From: Cinnamomum chago
Taxonomy: Eukaryota; Streptophyta; Magnoliopsida; Laurales; Lauraceae
Direction: 5' to 3'
Assembly (NCBI GenBank): GCA_038049695.1
Contig: CP142456.1
Span: 66,863,922-66,927,921 of the forward strand
DNA: 64,000 bases
Shown here piece after piece: positions 49,330 to 61,600 of this stretch; positions within the stretch are counted from its first letter, which is position 1, and every line of letters starts with the position of its first letter. Both the position numbers and the translations under genes were made by a program. The notes under the pieces were generated by a model. It had not been told where the DNA came from and searched no databases. It saw nothing but the letters and a program-made list of their open reading frames with translations.

Positions 49330-50110
49330 TCTCCTGTTCCAGTACAAGAACCGTAGGCCCACTGAACTCTCGTGCCTCCTGTACGTGACCCGCGGCACCA
49401 GATCCAGCACCCTCTCCCTCATCCTCCTCACCTCCGCCGCGGGTATCTCCATCAGCACCTCCGAAATCCTCACACCCTTCATCACCACCTCCTCCTTTGC
49501 TATAAACACCGAGAACTCCTTGTACTCCTCCTCCGCCATGTGCCACCCGAACTGCGACTTCGCCGACATCTCCTCGAAGAACACCGGTATGCACCCCGCC
49601 ACTATCCCGTCGAGCATCGGCCTCATGTATCGGATCGGGTCGTGCTCGCACACCCCTTTCGAGCAGTCCACCACCTCGCACACGCCTGTAGCGTTTGTGC
49701 ACTCGGTCCGTATGTTGTGCCGGATGTTCGGCGACGACGACACCCCTCCCTCGCCAACGAACATCATCAGGTTCGTCCGACGGGCACGGCGAGCCCGCGC
49801 GAGTCACGACTGGAGCCGCGCGAGGTTAGCCGGGTGGAACGAGGTTGGGTAAGGCAACGCCTGCTCCTGCCAAGGCCAGGCGCGAGACTCGAGCGTCAGC
49901 GTCGTGACGTTGTAGAATTTCGGCAGCTCGAGGAAGGACGTGCCCCAGACCGGTAGGTCCCACAAGAGCAGTTGGGAGAAGTCCCAGTAGGCTCAAGCCA
50001 TGACAAGGAAGTGATCGTGGTCGTCGTTTCTGGACCAGATCTGGGGGGAGTCGCTGCGGAGGAACTGATGGAGATCCTACGGAGGTCAAGATCTCGTCCT
50101 CAGTGTCGTA
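49330..50110 (-). pseudogene. Captured GT47 exostosin-family (XLT2/MUR3-like) fragment
   Basis: The minus-strand frames give DHFLVMA, YWDFSQLLLWDLPVWGTSF, NVTTLTLESRAWPWQEQALP, YPTSFHPANLARL, LMMFVGEGGVSSSPNIR, CSKGVCEHDPIRYMRPMLD, GIVAGCIPVFFEEMSAKSQ and IPAAEVRRMRERVLDLVPR. These are the ordered signatures of plant xyloglucan-type galactosyltransferases (GT47), Golgi enzymes of cell-wall hemicellulose. The conserved segment normally between PML and the final GI of the donor-binding region (with CLQPPGD) is deleted. Two Trp positions read TGA (near 50001 and 49809). Upstream coding to about 50254 is possible but not recognisable. The fragment is dead and has GC-rich codon use unlike its surroundings. 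Confidence 0.85.
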
Positions 50111-50442
50111 GTTGTAGTCTGAGGTGTTGGATCGGTTTGTGGCCGTGGAGGATCTGGCGGAGACGGACTCGGGATCGAGGTGGTTGCGGTGCCCCTTTAA
50201 GATCCAATCCGACGACGTAAGACTCTGGGTTGAAGAAGAAGAGGGATAATACAAAATTTGAAATTTGAAATTTCAAGATTTTATGCCTAAAACAGATGAA
50301 AGGGTAAATTAGTCATGAGAATTATATCCAGGGACTTCTCACTAAAATATGTCCAGTTGCATGGACTACAGGCCTTAAAAGAAAAGTTGATGGACTGGAG
50401 GCCTTACAAGTCCTATATGAGGGACCTTTCGCTAATTATCTC

Positions 50443-50855
50443 TAAAAAAGAAAACTAGGAAAAGGAGGAAGACGGATAGGTGAGCCTTTCTCTTCTTCCC
50501 TCCTGACCTCTCTCTCCCGACTGCACTCCATTTCCCTCCCTCTCTCACCCAACTCTCTCCCGACCACACTCAGTCCACCCGCCAACGACCTGACTGCACT
50601 CGATTCGGCAACGAGAACAACACTCCATCCGCCCGCCCCTTCTGCTACCCAGGACAGGTACTCCCTCTCCCCCTCTAACTATCTCTTTCTCTTCTTTCTA
50701 TTGTTTTTTTCTTTTTGCATCCCCACATACTCTAAACTCAAATCTCCTTTCATAAATTAGGGTTTGTTTGATTTGAGGCTTTGGGTTTTAGATTTTACGG
50801 TTATGATGGGGATTTGAGATGGACATGCGGTGGTTAATAGGTGGAGTATTGGATC
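50443..50855. mobile_element. Fragment related to the MULE 1/2 family
   Basis: 50490-50680 repeats the CTCTCTCCCGACTGCACTCC motif set of the MULE inverted repeats. 50750-50840 (TTAGGGTTTGTTTGATTTGA) matches 42330-42430 of MULE 2 and the inverse of 40985-41090 of MULE 1. It is interrupted by the hAT element at 50856. Confidence 0.55.
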
Positions 50856-52138
50856 TAGAGATGTCAAACGGGTTGAAGCGGGCCTTGCAGCCCAGCCTGC
50901 CAGGGAATAACCCTGCCACGGCACGGCCCGCCTAGCCCGTGCTTCTTTTTTTTTTTATGTTGCTGCTTCCACTTTCTATTCCCATCACCTCCCAAGTCCC
51001 AACCCCAATACCTTACACATTAATTAAAAAGCTATGCAGAGCATGTGTAGTAAGTCCACACAAAACAACAAAAGATGGAAAAAAAATTATAAGTATAGCA
51101 AACATATTAGCTGTACAAAAAAAGGTGGCCTAAATCCTAAATCCTAATCTGAGCTGAGACTTGAGAGGAGATGAATCTCTCTCATAGAATGATAAAAATG
51201 CAATGACATGAGCCCTTATCTAATGGGTTCAGAATCTCCTCAATATAGGGCACAAGTGTTCATTTGATTTTTTTTTTGTTCGTTTGTTTTGGAATTGAAG
51301 AGATGTTTCAACCCTGTTGGATGGGGTTTGGTTTGGAATATATTTATTATGGCTAGGGCTGTATATATATGGGTTGGCTGGGACCTAATATCTAATTGGA
51401 CACATGTGAGTCCAAGATGAGATCCATGGTCTGAGGCACAGGTGAAGAGACCAAACTATACTTAGAGCTGATTATGTTTTAATGGGATAATATAATCATA
51501 ATAAAAGTAAAAGTAACATTATATATATTTTGGATTACTATTATAAGTTTATAACTATTGACTGGGCCAGAGAAGAATATTAGAAAGGGATATAATTTGG
51601 GTCAATAAATTTAAGTTTGGTTTCAATTAGACCTAAGTTCCCAACCTATTTCCAAGCTTACCTGCCCAAACAAAGTCATCTAGTGATGTTTGGTAGATGC
51701 CAAAATAAAAAATACACAGAAGAAGTTTGTGTTCTATTTGGGCCCAATTTTCATAGTGATTTTGTCACAATGGGCCCACCTGTTATATAATGATTGATAT
51801 CCTATGTATTTTTTTTTTTGTAAATAAAGCTTTGACTAAAAGAAAAGAATGGGAGGGTTAGGGTATTTATAGACTTTGTAAAATTGAAAATGACACAAAA
51901 GACCCCTTATATGACTATTTTATGGCTGTTGGGGGGTTAAAATGAACGATTTTTTTAAAAAAAATAGTCATTTTTGGGCCGTCCAGGCTGGCCAATCTTG
52001 GCGTGCCTGGTGGGCCACAAGGGGCAGCCCACGTGCCATGCGGGCTCGGGCCAACGGGCCCACAGGCCGTACCTTGTGGGCTGGGCCGCGGGCCTTTGAC
52101 TGGCAGACTGGGCTGGCCCGGCACATTTGACATCTCTA
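50856..52138. mobile_element. hAT-like element with perfect target duplication
   Basis: The 1,283-bp element begins TAGAGATGTCAAACGGG and ends ACATTTGACATCTCTA. A perfect 8-bp duplication ATTGGATC lies at 50848-50855 and 52139-52146. Subterminal sequence is rich in GGGCC/GGCCC. No hAT transposase or BED finger seen, so non-autonomous. The intact duplication suggests a fairly young insertion. Confidence 0.88.
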
Positions 52139-52632
52139 ATTGGATCCCTCACGTTTCTTCCACATGATATCCACCCAAAAACACATGGGCCCCACTTTTT
52201 TTTTAAGAGTGGATATGGATTGTCCTGCCTAGATGATGAGTAAGCCTCGGAGATGATCACGTTCCCTATATAGATAAGATTAGAGTAATAGGGAAATTAC
52301 AATGTAGGAAAAGATGGTATGTAGTTTCAGGCCACCTTGCAGTAGTCATCATTTGAAGAACCAGGGATTTATAAAGGGCCTTAATAGTGAACTAAAAGAA
52401 GACATGGTAGAAATGCAAGACAGAGGAGTCAGATCTGAAAACTGTTTCTTCTCATTTCATTTCTACAAAACTCTTACAGAAGACCAGGCCTCCACTAATC
52501 GTGGATTATTTACACTTACAACTAACTTGACTCAATGAGTCTAAGATCAACACACTCTAGCTTAACTCAGTCAGCTTCAGTTGTGGCTTGTCAACACAGA
52601 CCAGCTGGTTCCATCCCCAACATAGCACGTCC

Positions 52633-55600
52633 TGTAACGCCCCAATTTCGGATACCGATATAGTCGTTCGAATACCCGGAGTTGGCGCGCTACTTCCCGA
52701 AAAATCCGAAAACTTCCAAAATCGTAGGCCCGCAGTGAGGTCCAATTTAAAACTTTTGAACAATATAAACTCAATGGTTAACTTGCGGAAGCATAATAAA
52801 CAAAGCGGAAGCAATTTGGTATCGATATATATGTAGAGTGTGAGCAGAACTACAGTCTAGTTAAAAGTATCAGTTGTTAAACAAAAGTTAATATATTTTG
52901 TTAACTACCCGGCTCACTACAAAATTCGCTCGAAAGCCCAAAATAAAAGGTAGCTCTCAAAACCCTGGTAATAGCTCTCCGTCCTCCGGCTTGACATCGA
53001 GGTCGGCCGGGCCCCACGCGAACTCTCCAGCTACGGGCGCTTTTACTAGTGCAAGCGCGTCCTCTGCGATCTCTGGGTCAAGGCCTTAGCACCAAAGATG
53101 GGTCAGATCTAAAAGATATGGCAAGTTACAGTATACTAATAACATAGGACATATATATCAAATGAATAGAGACGGGTATATAAATTAAAGAATAACAAGG
53201 TAAATGAACTAGGCAGTTGAGCAAGATAAGCATAGGGAATCATGATAAATAAACAACATCTAATCTACTACAAAATGGCACATTCACACGAGCTGGAATA
53301 CCGCGGGATATTATGCCGCGGCCTTCCCATACTGAACACAGTTGCGGCGGGGAATCTCACCAGTGCTGGGAATTACTAATCCCGCAAATCACTCAATCAT
53401 CTCATCACACTCATCACTCAAGACTGGACACGGTATCACACCGTCCGTCTTAACAACATAGCTCATCATGATAGCTTCTCAACACTCATAATAACTCCTA
53501 CCGGGGATAATCAGTCCACAGGCTGAACTTAAAACAACCGACTGAATGTCTATGCCTACTCAAGAATACTCTAAGGGTCTGTGTCTGTCTAGGCTTTGCC
53601 TTGCGTGAACAAGGTCCTAACCAAGTCTCTAAGAGGTTTATATATAACAATTAATCAATGAATTGTAATTAAAGCCCAAGCCCACTCGTTGGATCCATAC
53701 CGAGGCCCATCAATACATGGCCTGGTCTAAAACAGTCCAAACGAGGCAATATATCCATTCCTACTGATAAACAGCTCATTCTAATCCATAAGGAGTTATA
53801 ATCCCAATATAAACTACCTCTCCAATTCTAAGGGCACACATCTCCACACTTAGGCCCAATAAGGGCCCGCCTAGCCACAGACACGGGTCAGTGTTCTCCA
53901 AATCATACTATCGGGTCACCTCTAGATATCCTAGGTTCAGGTCATTCATTTCCATTAATTAACAGCTAACAGCTACACTAAAGGTCTAAGAATGACAGTA
54001 ATAAACAAGGTGAAGTGTGAACTTCAATATGAGAATCAATAGAGAAATACAACAGTCCAATCCTAGGTAATGGGCCACATTCAGGTTCAGGTTCATCTCC
54101 GGTAATTAGATCTCTAAACGAAGTCTCAGATGCCAAAGGATACTGTGTTTGGTGCTCCTGAGGTTACGGGCATCATTGACAACGTTTAAGGCTCTAATCA
54201 TCTTAGATTAAATGACCAAAACCCTAATCAGTGGTCCCCACGAGTCAAGGTTGAGCCACACCGTTGACTCGGGCTTAGTACATTGATAAATGCCCATTTG
54301 GATGGTCAATGGGCCCCACAAATGATCACAACTCCTAAATGTTGAAAACTGGAAAATCAGGGTTTCCCAGTGTGCTGGGTCGACCTGGCGCACTGGGGGA
54401 CTGACCCCCAGGTTGACCTGATGTGTAGTGTGCTCGGTCGACCTCCTGGCCTGGTGGGTCGACTGAGTGCACTGGAAAAGCTATGTCAGGCCTCCTGGAA
54501 GATTAAGTTTGTTTTCAAAGGTTCCCAATGTGTCCGGTCAACCTCCTGGCCTGGGTGGTTGACCGCATACACCAAAAACCATGAAAAGAGTGATGTCCCA
54601 GCTTTAAACATTTTTACTGCTAATCCTATGTACTAGGTGAAAACCAACTTCCAGTCTGCACTCCCTGAGTTTCAAGAGAAAAACCCACTTTCAGTCATTT
54701 CCTACAAAAATAGTGTACCTGGGTCGACCTGGGCATGGCCAGGTCGACCTGTCTAACTGAAATGGATCTCTGCAGGAAAAATTAACTGAGGGCCTGTTTT
54801 TCCCAAAATTCAGTGTGCCCGGTCGACCTGGGTAGGGCCCGGTCGACGTGGTACACTGAAAAAACTCAAACCTGCAGAAAAATTAACTGAGAGATGTTTT
54901 TCCCATATTTTTAGTGTTCCCGGTCGACCTGGGCATGGCCAGGTCGACCTGGTACACTAAAAATCATTCCTGTAGGGTTTCTTAACTGAGACCTGTTGCT
55001 ACAGTATTTTTAGTTTGCCAGGTTGACCTGGGCACGGCCAGGTAGACCTGGTACACTGCAAAAATCCTGCAGAACCCAGTTTTCGGGATTCTTCCATTTT
55101 CAACCCGATTTTCCACCAAAACACCTCCAATCACTCCCAAACTTCACCAAATCATTGAAAACCACAAAACCACTAAAATGGCCATCATCCAACACCCATT
55201 TAAGCCCATTGATCTTCCAAATGGGGGTGAAACCCCATCCATCAATGTCCAACCATCCAACAAAACTAAGCTCCAGGTAGTTCTAACATATGAATAAACA
55301 TCTGAACTATAGATTGCAGAATCAATGAAACAAAAGCATACAACCTAAGTTAAAAGTATAATGCACTTGCCTTGCTTGGAAGAGAAGGTATTGTAGAGAG
55401 ATATAGAGAAGAAGAGAAATCATATCCAATGCAATAAGGAAGAAGAAGATGAAGTGGCTGTAGCTCCTAGGGAAATTTCTCCAGCACAACAGTAGCCTAA
55501 TTCTTAAGGAAGAAATGAGAGAGGAAGAGGAGAGGAAGGAAGAAGAAAGGAATAGAAGTAGGGTTTCATTGGGAAATGGGTTGGTTTTATAGATTTTGGG

Positions 55601-55945
55601 GGTGGCTAAAGACTAAAAAGTCCTTTAGGTTAGTATGGGATTAGGGTTAGGGTTAAGGGCTCTTCGGTCTTTAGGTGGAAATTCTAGAAATGATGCTTTT
55701 GCAAAAACCCCCCTAAAGTTCACTCAAAACCCTGGCTAGGGCCTCCCTACACTAATAAACCCTAGAATTTACAAAAGGCTACACAAAACCCTAATACTAA
55801 TACCACTAAACTAGTCTAACACAAACTTAGGAGATTAACACATAATCACCCTGATTAACCCCTAATTAGCATAATTAGCTAATAATTAGCAATAATTAGT
55901 ATTTAAAATATCAATTAGAGGGCCCACAAAGGGTGGGGCCTCACA
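52633..55945. mobile_element. Solo-LTR-like insertion in duplicated segment B
   Basis: The 3,313-bp unit begins TGTAACGCCCC and ends GGGCCTCACA. It is flanked by CGTCC (52628-52632) and GATCC (55946-55950). The unoccupied sister copy has CATCC at this point, so each flank appears to differ from the ancestor by one base. No gag-pol is present. TGTAACGCCCC is the start common to long LTRs of plant chromovirus Gypsy elements (inference). Contains the paired-palindrome array at 54365-55070. Confidence 0.78.
54365..55070. repeat. Paired-palindrome minisatellite, GGTCGACC core
   Basis: About seven units of roughly 100 bases. The best four (starting about 54712, 54812, 54912 and 55010) read AGTGTGCCCGGTCGACCTGG, then GCATGGCCAGGTCGACCTGG, then TACACT, a TGCAGGAAAAATTAACTGAG-like spacer and a T-rich end. 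Each unit has two GGTCGACC palindromes and is itself a dyad (AGTGT…ACACT). Earlier units (54370-54590) are more diverged. Confidence 0.88.
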
Positions 55946-56729
55946 GATCCTGTTCCCTTATTAGGGGTAATTGCATGCATAATTTTAGAGACAATGTGGG
56001 GGTCCGAATGTGGGGGCTTGTAAGGGTGAAGTCATTTACAAAGTTTGGCTGATGTAAGAGTGAATGGTTAGGTATGCTAGTAAAAAAAAAAGTTATTTGA
56101 TGACACTGAGCATTTATCTTTTCTTCCATATAAAAATTGTCTCCCAATTTCACACTCATCTACTGGAAATTGATGGTTGGATTAAAGTTGGATTGTCCAT
56201 AGGATTACCAGAAAGCCCATACAATGCATAAAAAAAGCCGGTTTGGCCCGGTTTGATTGACTGCACTTGCTGGCTTGAGCCTGAATTTCACTACATATGT
56301 CTGGCTTGTGCCAGATATGGGGCTTGTGTTTCTAAAGTCAGGTCGGGCCTTGATAGAAGGACTTAGCCCTGCCTAGGCCAAACAACCCAAACGTCCGCTT
56401 ATATTCCCATGGGTGAAATTTTTGCACTATAAAAAAATATCATATAAATATAATGGAAAAACCAAAAGCTCTGCCCTCCCTCTCTATCTATCCAAGGGAT
56501 GGAAGTGCAGAGGCCTTTGGTGTCCCTTCCTGTCAAGAATTTGGGCTTCACAATCACTAGCCAATATTTCTCTCATACCTTTCTTCGTTCATGGTTCAAT
56601 ATTCTGGTGTCCTTGGCGTAGAGGAACCACACCAATCCATTCCGGAACTTAGTTGTTAAACTCTACTTGAGTGACGATACTGTAGGGGAGGTCCTGCGGA
56701 AAAATAGCTCGACACCACCATTTTTTCTT

Positions 56730-59705
56730 CTTAGTAAGACTGTATATCTGTAAGCTCCAGATAGCAGCAAAGAGGACTTTCAAACTGTTCTTTGGCCTTC
56801 TGTGGTGCATAACCTCACTCGTATCCCCTTTTTTCTACTGAAACTTCAAATGACTGTAAGTACACCAATGCATAAGCATGAAAAAAAATAAAACAAAAGA
56901 AGAAATAGTAACAATTGTAACAACAGGAGTCAACATTCTAACGAAAAAATAAGTTTTATGAATATGTCATAAATAAAGTCAAACTCAAGTTAATGATAAA
57001 AATTGTTAAAATCCCATTGGCATGGGTATCCGCTTCATCTAACTACTTTCCAATTTTTCTAACAGAATTTTTTGTAAATGTGTTGTTTGGTGCAGTGGTT
57101 AATTATTTTTAAGTGGCAGAGATCATGACACATGCATGTAAGTTATTTTATTTTTATTTTTTTACCAAGGCTCCTTGGAAAAGTCAAAATTGAAGGAATT
57201 CAATTTATATATATGAAGCGTCCAATTGATTTTGACCAATTTAATTTAGTTTGACCCTAGCAAACGGGTCAGATCGGGGTAATTTAGGTCTGGTCAGAGA
57301 TGAAACACACTTTTTAGACCCAACATGACCTGTGTATTTTTAATGACGTCATAAAAATTAATCTGGTTTGTGCCGAGACTCAAACTCAAGACAACATAGA
57401 TTTCAAAGGAACAACTCTACCATTACACCACAAAGCATCTTTTTGCTAATAGTTATCAATAAAATCTTAAAATTAGTTAACGAGAAAGGGACCCACGCCC
57501 CCACTTGGGAATATTGACCTTGAGTTGGAATTTATCTACGAGGTATTTATAAAAATAACTATATTTTTAGAATATTGACTCTTATAAATACTGTTGTTAT
57601 TATTTTCATATTTATGCATTGTACTTTAAGTATAGATGATCAAACTTTTGAAATAACTATTTTATATGATTTCCTATATAGTCATTAATTTTCTATGACA
57701 ACCATTTTACAATAAAACTAAACTCAAATGAATATATAATATATGAATTAATTCACAAAAATAATAAGTTTTATAGTTAATAAGAAAATGAAAATATTAT
57801 TGAAAAAAGAAAAACTCACGACAACAACGTGGAGCTAAAGAGGAGGCGGGAAACTTTCTATGTAACTGATGTGCTACAATGCACGCTTGCCGAGGGAGAA
57901 AGGGTGAGTCTTTTTTTTTTTTTTTTTTTTTTGTGCGTATGGCTTTAAATTTTAGAAATCATGATGTAAATGGAGTGGAACACTATGATAGACCCAATCT
58001 ATTAAAAATCACAATCATTAAGGCAAACATTCTTGCTATTTATGAAATACCTCAAATTCTCACCTCATTCTGGGTTATTTCCACGGTCAAATTCATTCTC
58101 TGATAAAAAAAATGAAAAATACTTGAGTTTTCCAAATAGAGTTTTTTTTCTTTTGGTGATTACACTCTCCACACTTCAAGACATAGGGCTCTTTTCCTCT
58201 TCATCTCTCCCTCATATCTCGTTCCAACCAAACTCTCCTACTACATTCTAGCAATTTATGCTTCTCCTTCTCGTATCCAATGGCCTTTTTTTAACCGTAT
58301 GTTATTTGTACTCTCTCACCATCTACATCTCCATTGTATCATTGCTCATGGCAACTTCCACAGCGGCATAACAGCCATACAACATTCTATAAGGTGGTGT
58401 GTTACATTTCATTTCTGTGATATTTTTCTTGTGGGCTGTGATAATATTTTTCAAATATATTTTGATTATTTTTTATTTTGCTATTTGTCCATTCTCAAGT
58501 CATTCATTTATGTGTACGGTTACACCATTAGGATGCCAACAATTCATTAAATAAAGTGGGGGAGGGGAAGGTTCTAGTTAATTCTAATTAAATTTTATTT
58601 TTATTCCCTCTTATAATCCATACATATCTTTTTTCAGTAGTTTTACCTATATATGTTGCTTCAATCAATAAAAGACTTGCACATGATAATGATAGTTTGA
58701 TGAACAAGATACTCTTAAATAACTGTTTCATCTAATTCAGCTTTGGTCATACTACCATAAAATATTCTTGACTCCTTGTCTCACATGGATAAAATTTTTG
58801 ATGTATTACATTAGAAAAATCAAAATAACTCTGATTGGTTTTGTTGTTACTATTTTTCTCCCTCCCTTCCCTAAGGTTTTTGAAAGAGGTAAGAGCAAAA
58901 GGCCCCTCTTTTCCTTTTATAAAATATTGTGTTCACACTAAAAGGACGGTTTAACACTCTCCCACAAACTTGGCGGCCACCATAGACAAGTTTGGAGCTG
59001 AAAGCGATGCTTGTGAAGGCCCTTTATTAGTAAATAAATCAGTATGTTGATCAAGAGAGGACACAAATTAAGTTTTCATAATCTTTGGTGGTTACTTCAC
59101 TTTTAATTTGTTCAATTTATTTTGCACATTAAAGAGTATTTTTTGAGTAATTTTGGGGGTAGTGGAGGTGACAATGAAGAGAGATTGTAAATTCGTCAAT
59201 GATTAAAATTTCGTTTCAAAATGTTCGAAACAATCAAAACTTTCAATTTTCAAAGAGACCAAATTGAATTATCGAAATTTCAATACTTCAAAGTACTTTG
59301 GAGTGTTTTCGAAGTATTTCGAATGAATCCACTAATATTTTCGAGTTGTTTCAAGATGTTCTACTATATTTTAACAAATGTTTTAAAAATGCTTTGTAAA
59401 AAAAAAAAAAATTATTTTTTATTCATTTCCACTCTGTTTTCGAAATGCTTTCAAAATAATTTCAAGACGTTTCTATTTCTTTGGTAACTAAAACAAAGCA
59501 CAAAAACGATTTTTTAATCCTTGAATGTTGTGCATCTCACAACAATAACAGCTAATAATAACATGAGTTAAACATATGTTGACTAATACACAACAACTTA
59601 AGCATTTGAGAAATGATACGAGAATCTTCTAGGTGATATATTGTAAAAACCCACATCCATACTAATATAAAAATATATATAATTTTGAATTTGATATTTG
59701 TCAAG

Positions 59706-59742
<37 letters not shown>

Positions 59743-60300
59743 ATCAGACACTATTATAGGAGAGGGGGACAATAAGGTTCAAATTTGCGATCTTAAAGTC
59801 CAACAACGGAAACATCGGCTATTAAGCCAATCCCTAACATAAAGTCAAATACAGATAATCTGGAAACTCTTGCACTTCTTCCACTTTTTTTTTTTTTTTT
59901 TGGGTCATTCACTTCTTCCCCTTAAAACCTCAAATAATGGTTGCTTGCATTATTTCTTAAACGACAATTGGTCTCCAATTAATTTTACCAAAACTCAGGA
60001 CGTGTATGAGGGAATTTACCCCAAGTAGTAATTAAAAATTTAAAAGACAGATTTGGTTTTATGTTCCCAGCATGTTGAGAAAAAAGGTTCAGTTACATTG
60101 TCAAGTTTAGCTTCTACCAAAAAGTTCACTGCATTAGCAATGTATTGCACTGCAATTCATCTTTTTCTGAATATCAGCTCCCAAAGATTTATAAATTTCC
60201 CAAAAAAAAGAATGACTACTCAGGCCAAATTCACTTTACAAAAACAATTTCATCCTAAACTAAAATTCGGGCCGAACGCTTGCCTGAAAGTTAAGAATTT
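56730..60300. other. Intergenic, no gene recognised
   Basis: AT-rich. Contains a T-run at 57911-57932, a TA microsatellite at about 59713-59737 and another T-run at about 59887-59902. Short open frames show no family resemblance. Confidence 0.5.
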
Positions 60301-61330
60301 CCATGGTAATTTTTCTTTTCACAATGGCAAATGTATTATAACAAGCCACACCATGTTCAAATTCTGAACAATATACATGATTATTACAAACCACAAAAGT
60401 AGCTCACATATATGGGACATATACAAGTTGAAGTTCAGAAGAAATAAGGCCATACATGGTGTTCCCTTCCATGGACTTGGTATCCAAATGCATGACCAAC
60501 ACCAACCGTAAACCCACCACTCATAACACAATCTGCAATAACTAAGCTTCAAAGGCTGTTGAAGATAACTGGATGTACATTCACACATAACAGTACCCGT
60601 CACTCTTCCTAGCTATCAGCCAGGAACATAATAATCCATTCCCTCCACAGGCAAATTTAGAACCTATGTTTCCACCTGTAGACACAAAAAAATAAAAAAA
60701 GGTAAGTGTAATCGAATAACAATACTGCATGTAATAATTAACATTATCAGAGGAACTTAAGAACTATTTTAACTGGCAAGTAATCAAAAAGTCTAAAACT
60801 TCAGGATGGGAAAATTGTTTTGGACAAGTATCCTAGGTTTTATTAAACAGCAGAAATAAATCATGATCGAAGGCTAAAGTCAGCAAGCAATTCGCCCATA
60901 GGTTGCTAGAGATTGTAAGGTAGAAGACAATCTAAGTAATACAACTACATATAATTGACTCCATTCCCAATAGATTTCTTCTTCCCGAATGTGCTATTCA
61001 CAACTAACCCAAAAGCCTAAGTGGCGAGCTGAATCAAGATGAGACGGGGTGGACAACTCAACGACTATAGTGCCAAAGAACTATAAATTTATGAAGGTTT
61101 AAAAGTCTAATCACGGATGCTGAGAGTCACTCACTCACAGTATGTGATCAAGAGCTATAAAAACTAAGATGGCCCCCTCTAAAAACTTAAAGAAAAGGGA
61201 CTAAAGCCTGAAGCATAGTAGCCCTTCTTATGGAAAAAAAGAAAATAAAAAAAAAGGATTGTTATAAACTCTATGAACACCTCCATACCCTAAAAAAGTT
61301 CTTGAATACCCAAAATGATGCTAAAAAACA
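60301..61330. other. Intergenic, no gene recognised
   Basis: AT-rich, without supported coding or repeat boundaries. The right part may belong to the decayed antisense LINE that follows. Confidence 0.35.
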
Positions 61331-61600
61331 CATACAGGATCTATTCAGCATATACCACGCCATGCCATCCAATGAGAACATCGACCACAACTCCCCGGCC
61401 ATTAAGCATAACAAAACCTGACTCACGGACTCATCGTCACACAAACACATAGGATCTATTCGGGAGATGAAAGCCCCTCCTCCCTAGGTCATTTGCGGTG
61501 CGAATATACCCCATGCCACATATGAAAAACGCAACCTTGGAAGGAACCTTCTGCGACCAAACCCATCACATATCCAATGGTGGTAGCGAGCCACTGCTTT
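61331..61600 (-). pseudogene. Antisense L1 remnant, zf-RVT region
   Basis: The minus-strand translation reads VPSKVAFFICGMGYIRTAND with LGRRGFHLPNRSYVFV. This matches the L1 ORF2 C-terminal pattern VP.KV.FF.W…TA.NL.RRG.HL.N.C.LC, but the zinc cysteines are lost. Broken frames; family call by motif. Confidence 0.55.

Larger units (their letters stand above)
48304..50442. mobile_element. Pack-MULE-like element carrying a GT47 gene fragment
   Basis: The ends are inverted and related: GGCGAGAGGTCCCTGA at the left, and the inverse of TTAGCGAAAGGTCCCT at the right. Both are followed inward by AGGTCC/AAGTCC repeats and TAAATTTACCCTTTC-like sequence. A-rich bases flank both sides, so the exact duplication is not resolved. 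It holds an AT-rich minisatellite and a GC-rich captured gene fragment, a sharp composition change typical of gene-carrying MULEs. Confidence 0.7.
52295..56729. repeat. Duplicated segment, copy B (with solo-LTR insert)
   Basis: Same unit and orientation as 21470-28797, differing by scattered substitutions and a deletion of about 40 bases near 52497. It lacks the L1 (single TGCTAGTAAAA at about 56086) but contains the insertion at 52633-55945. Confidence 0.9.

Noticed and set aside
49372..49956. Plus-strand frames of 155-194 codons
   Set aside because: Antisense shadows of the GC-rich GT47 fragment.
54365..55070. CRISPR-like spaced repeats
   Set aside because: Units are adjacent and diverged without unique spacers, in a plant LTR; a minisatellite, not a CRISPR array.
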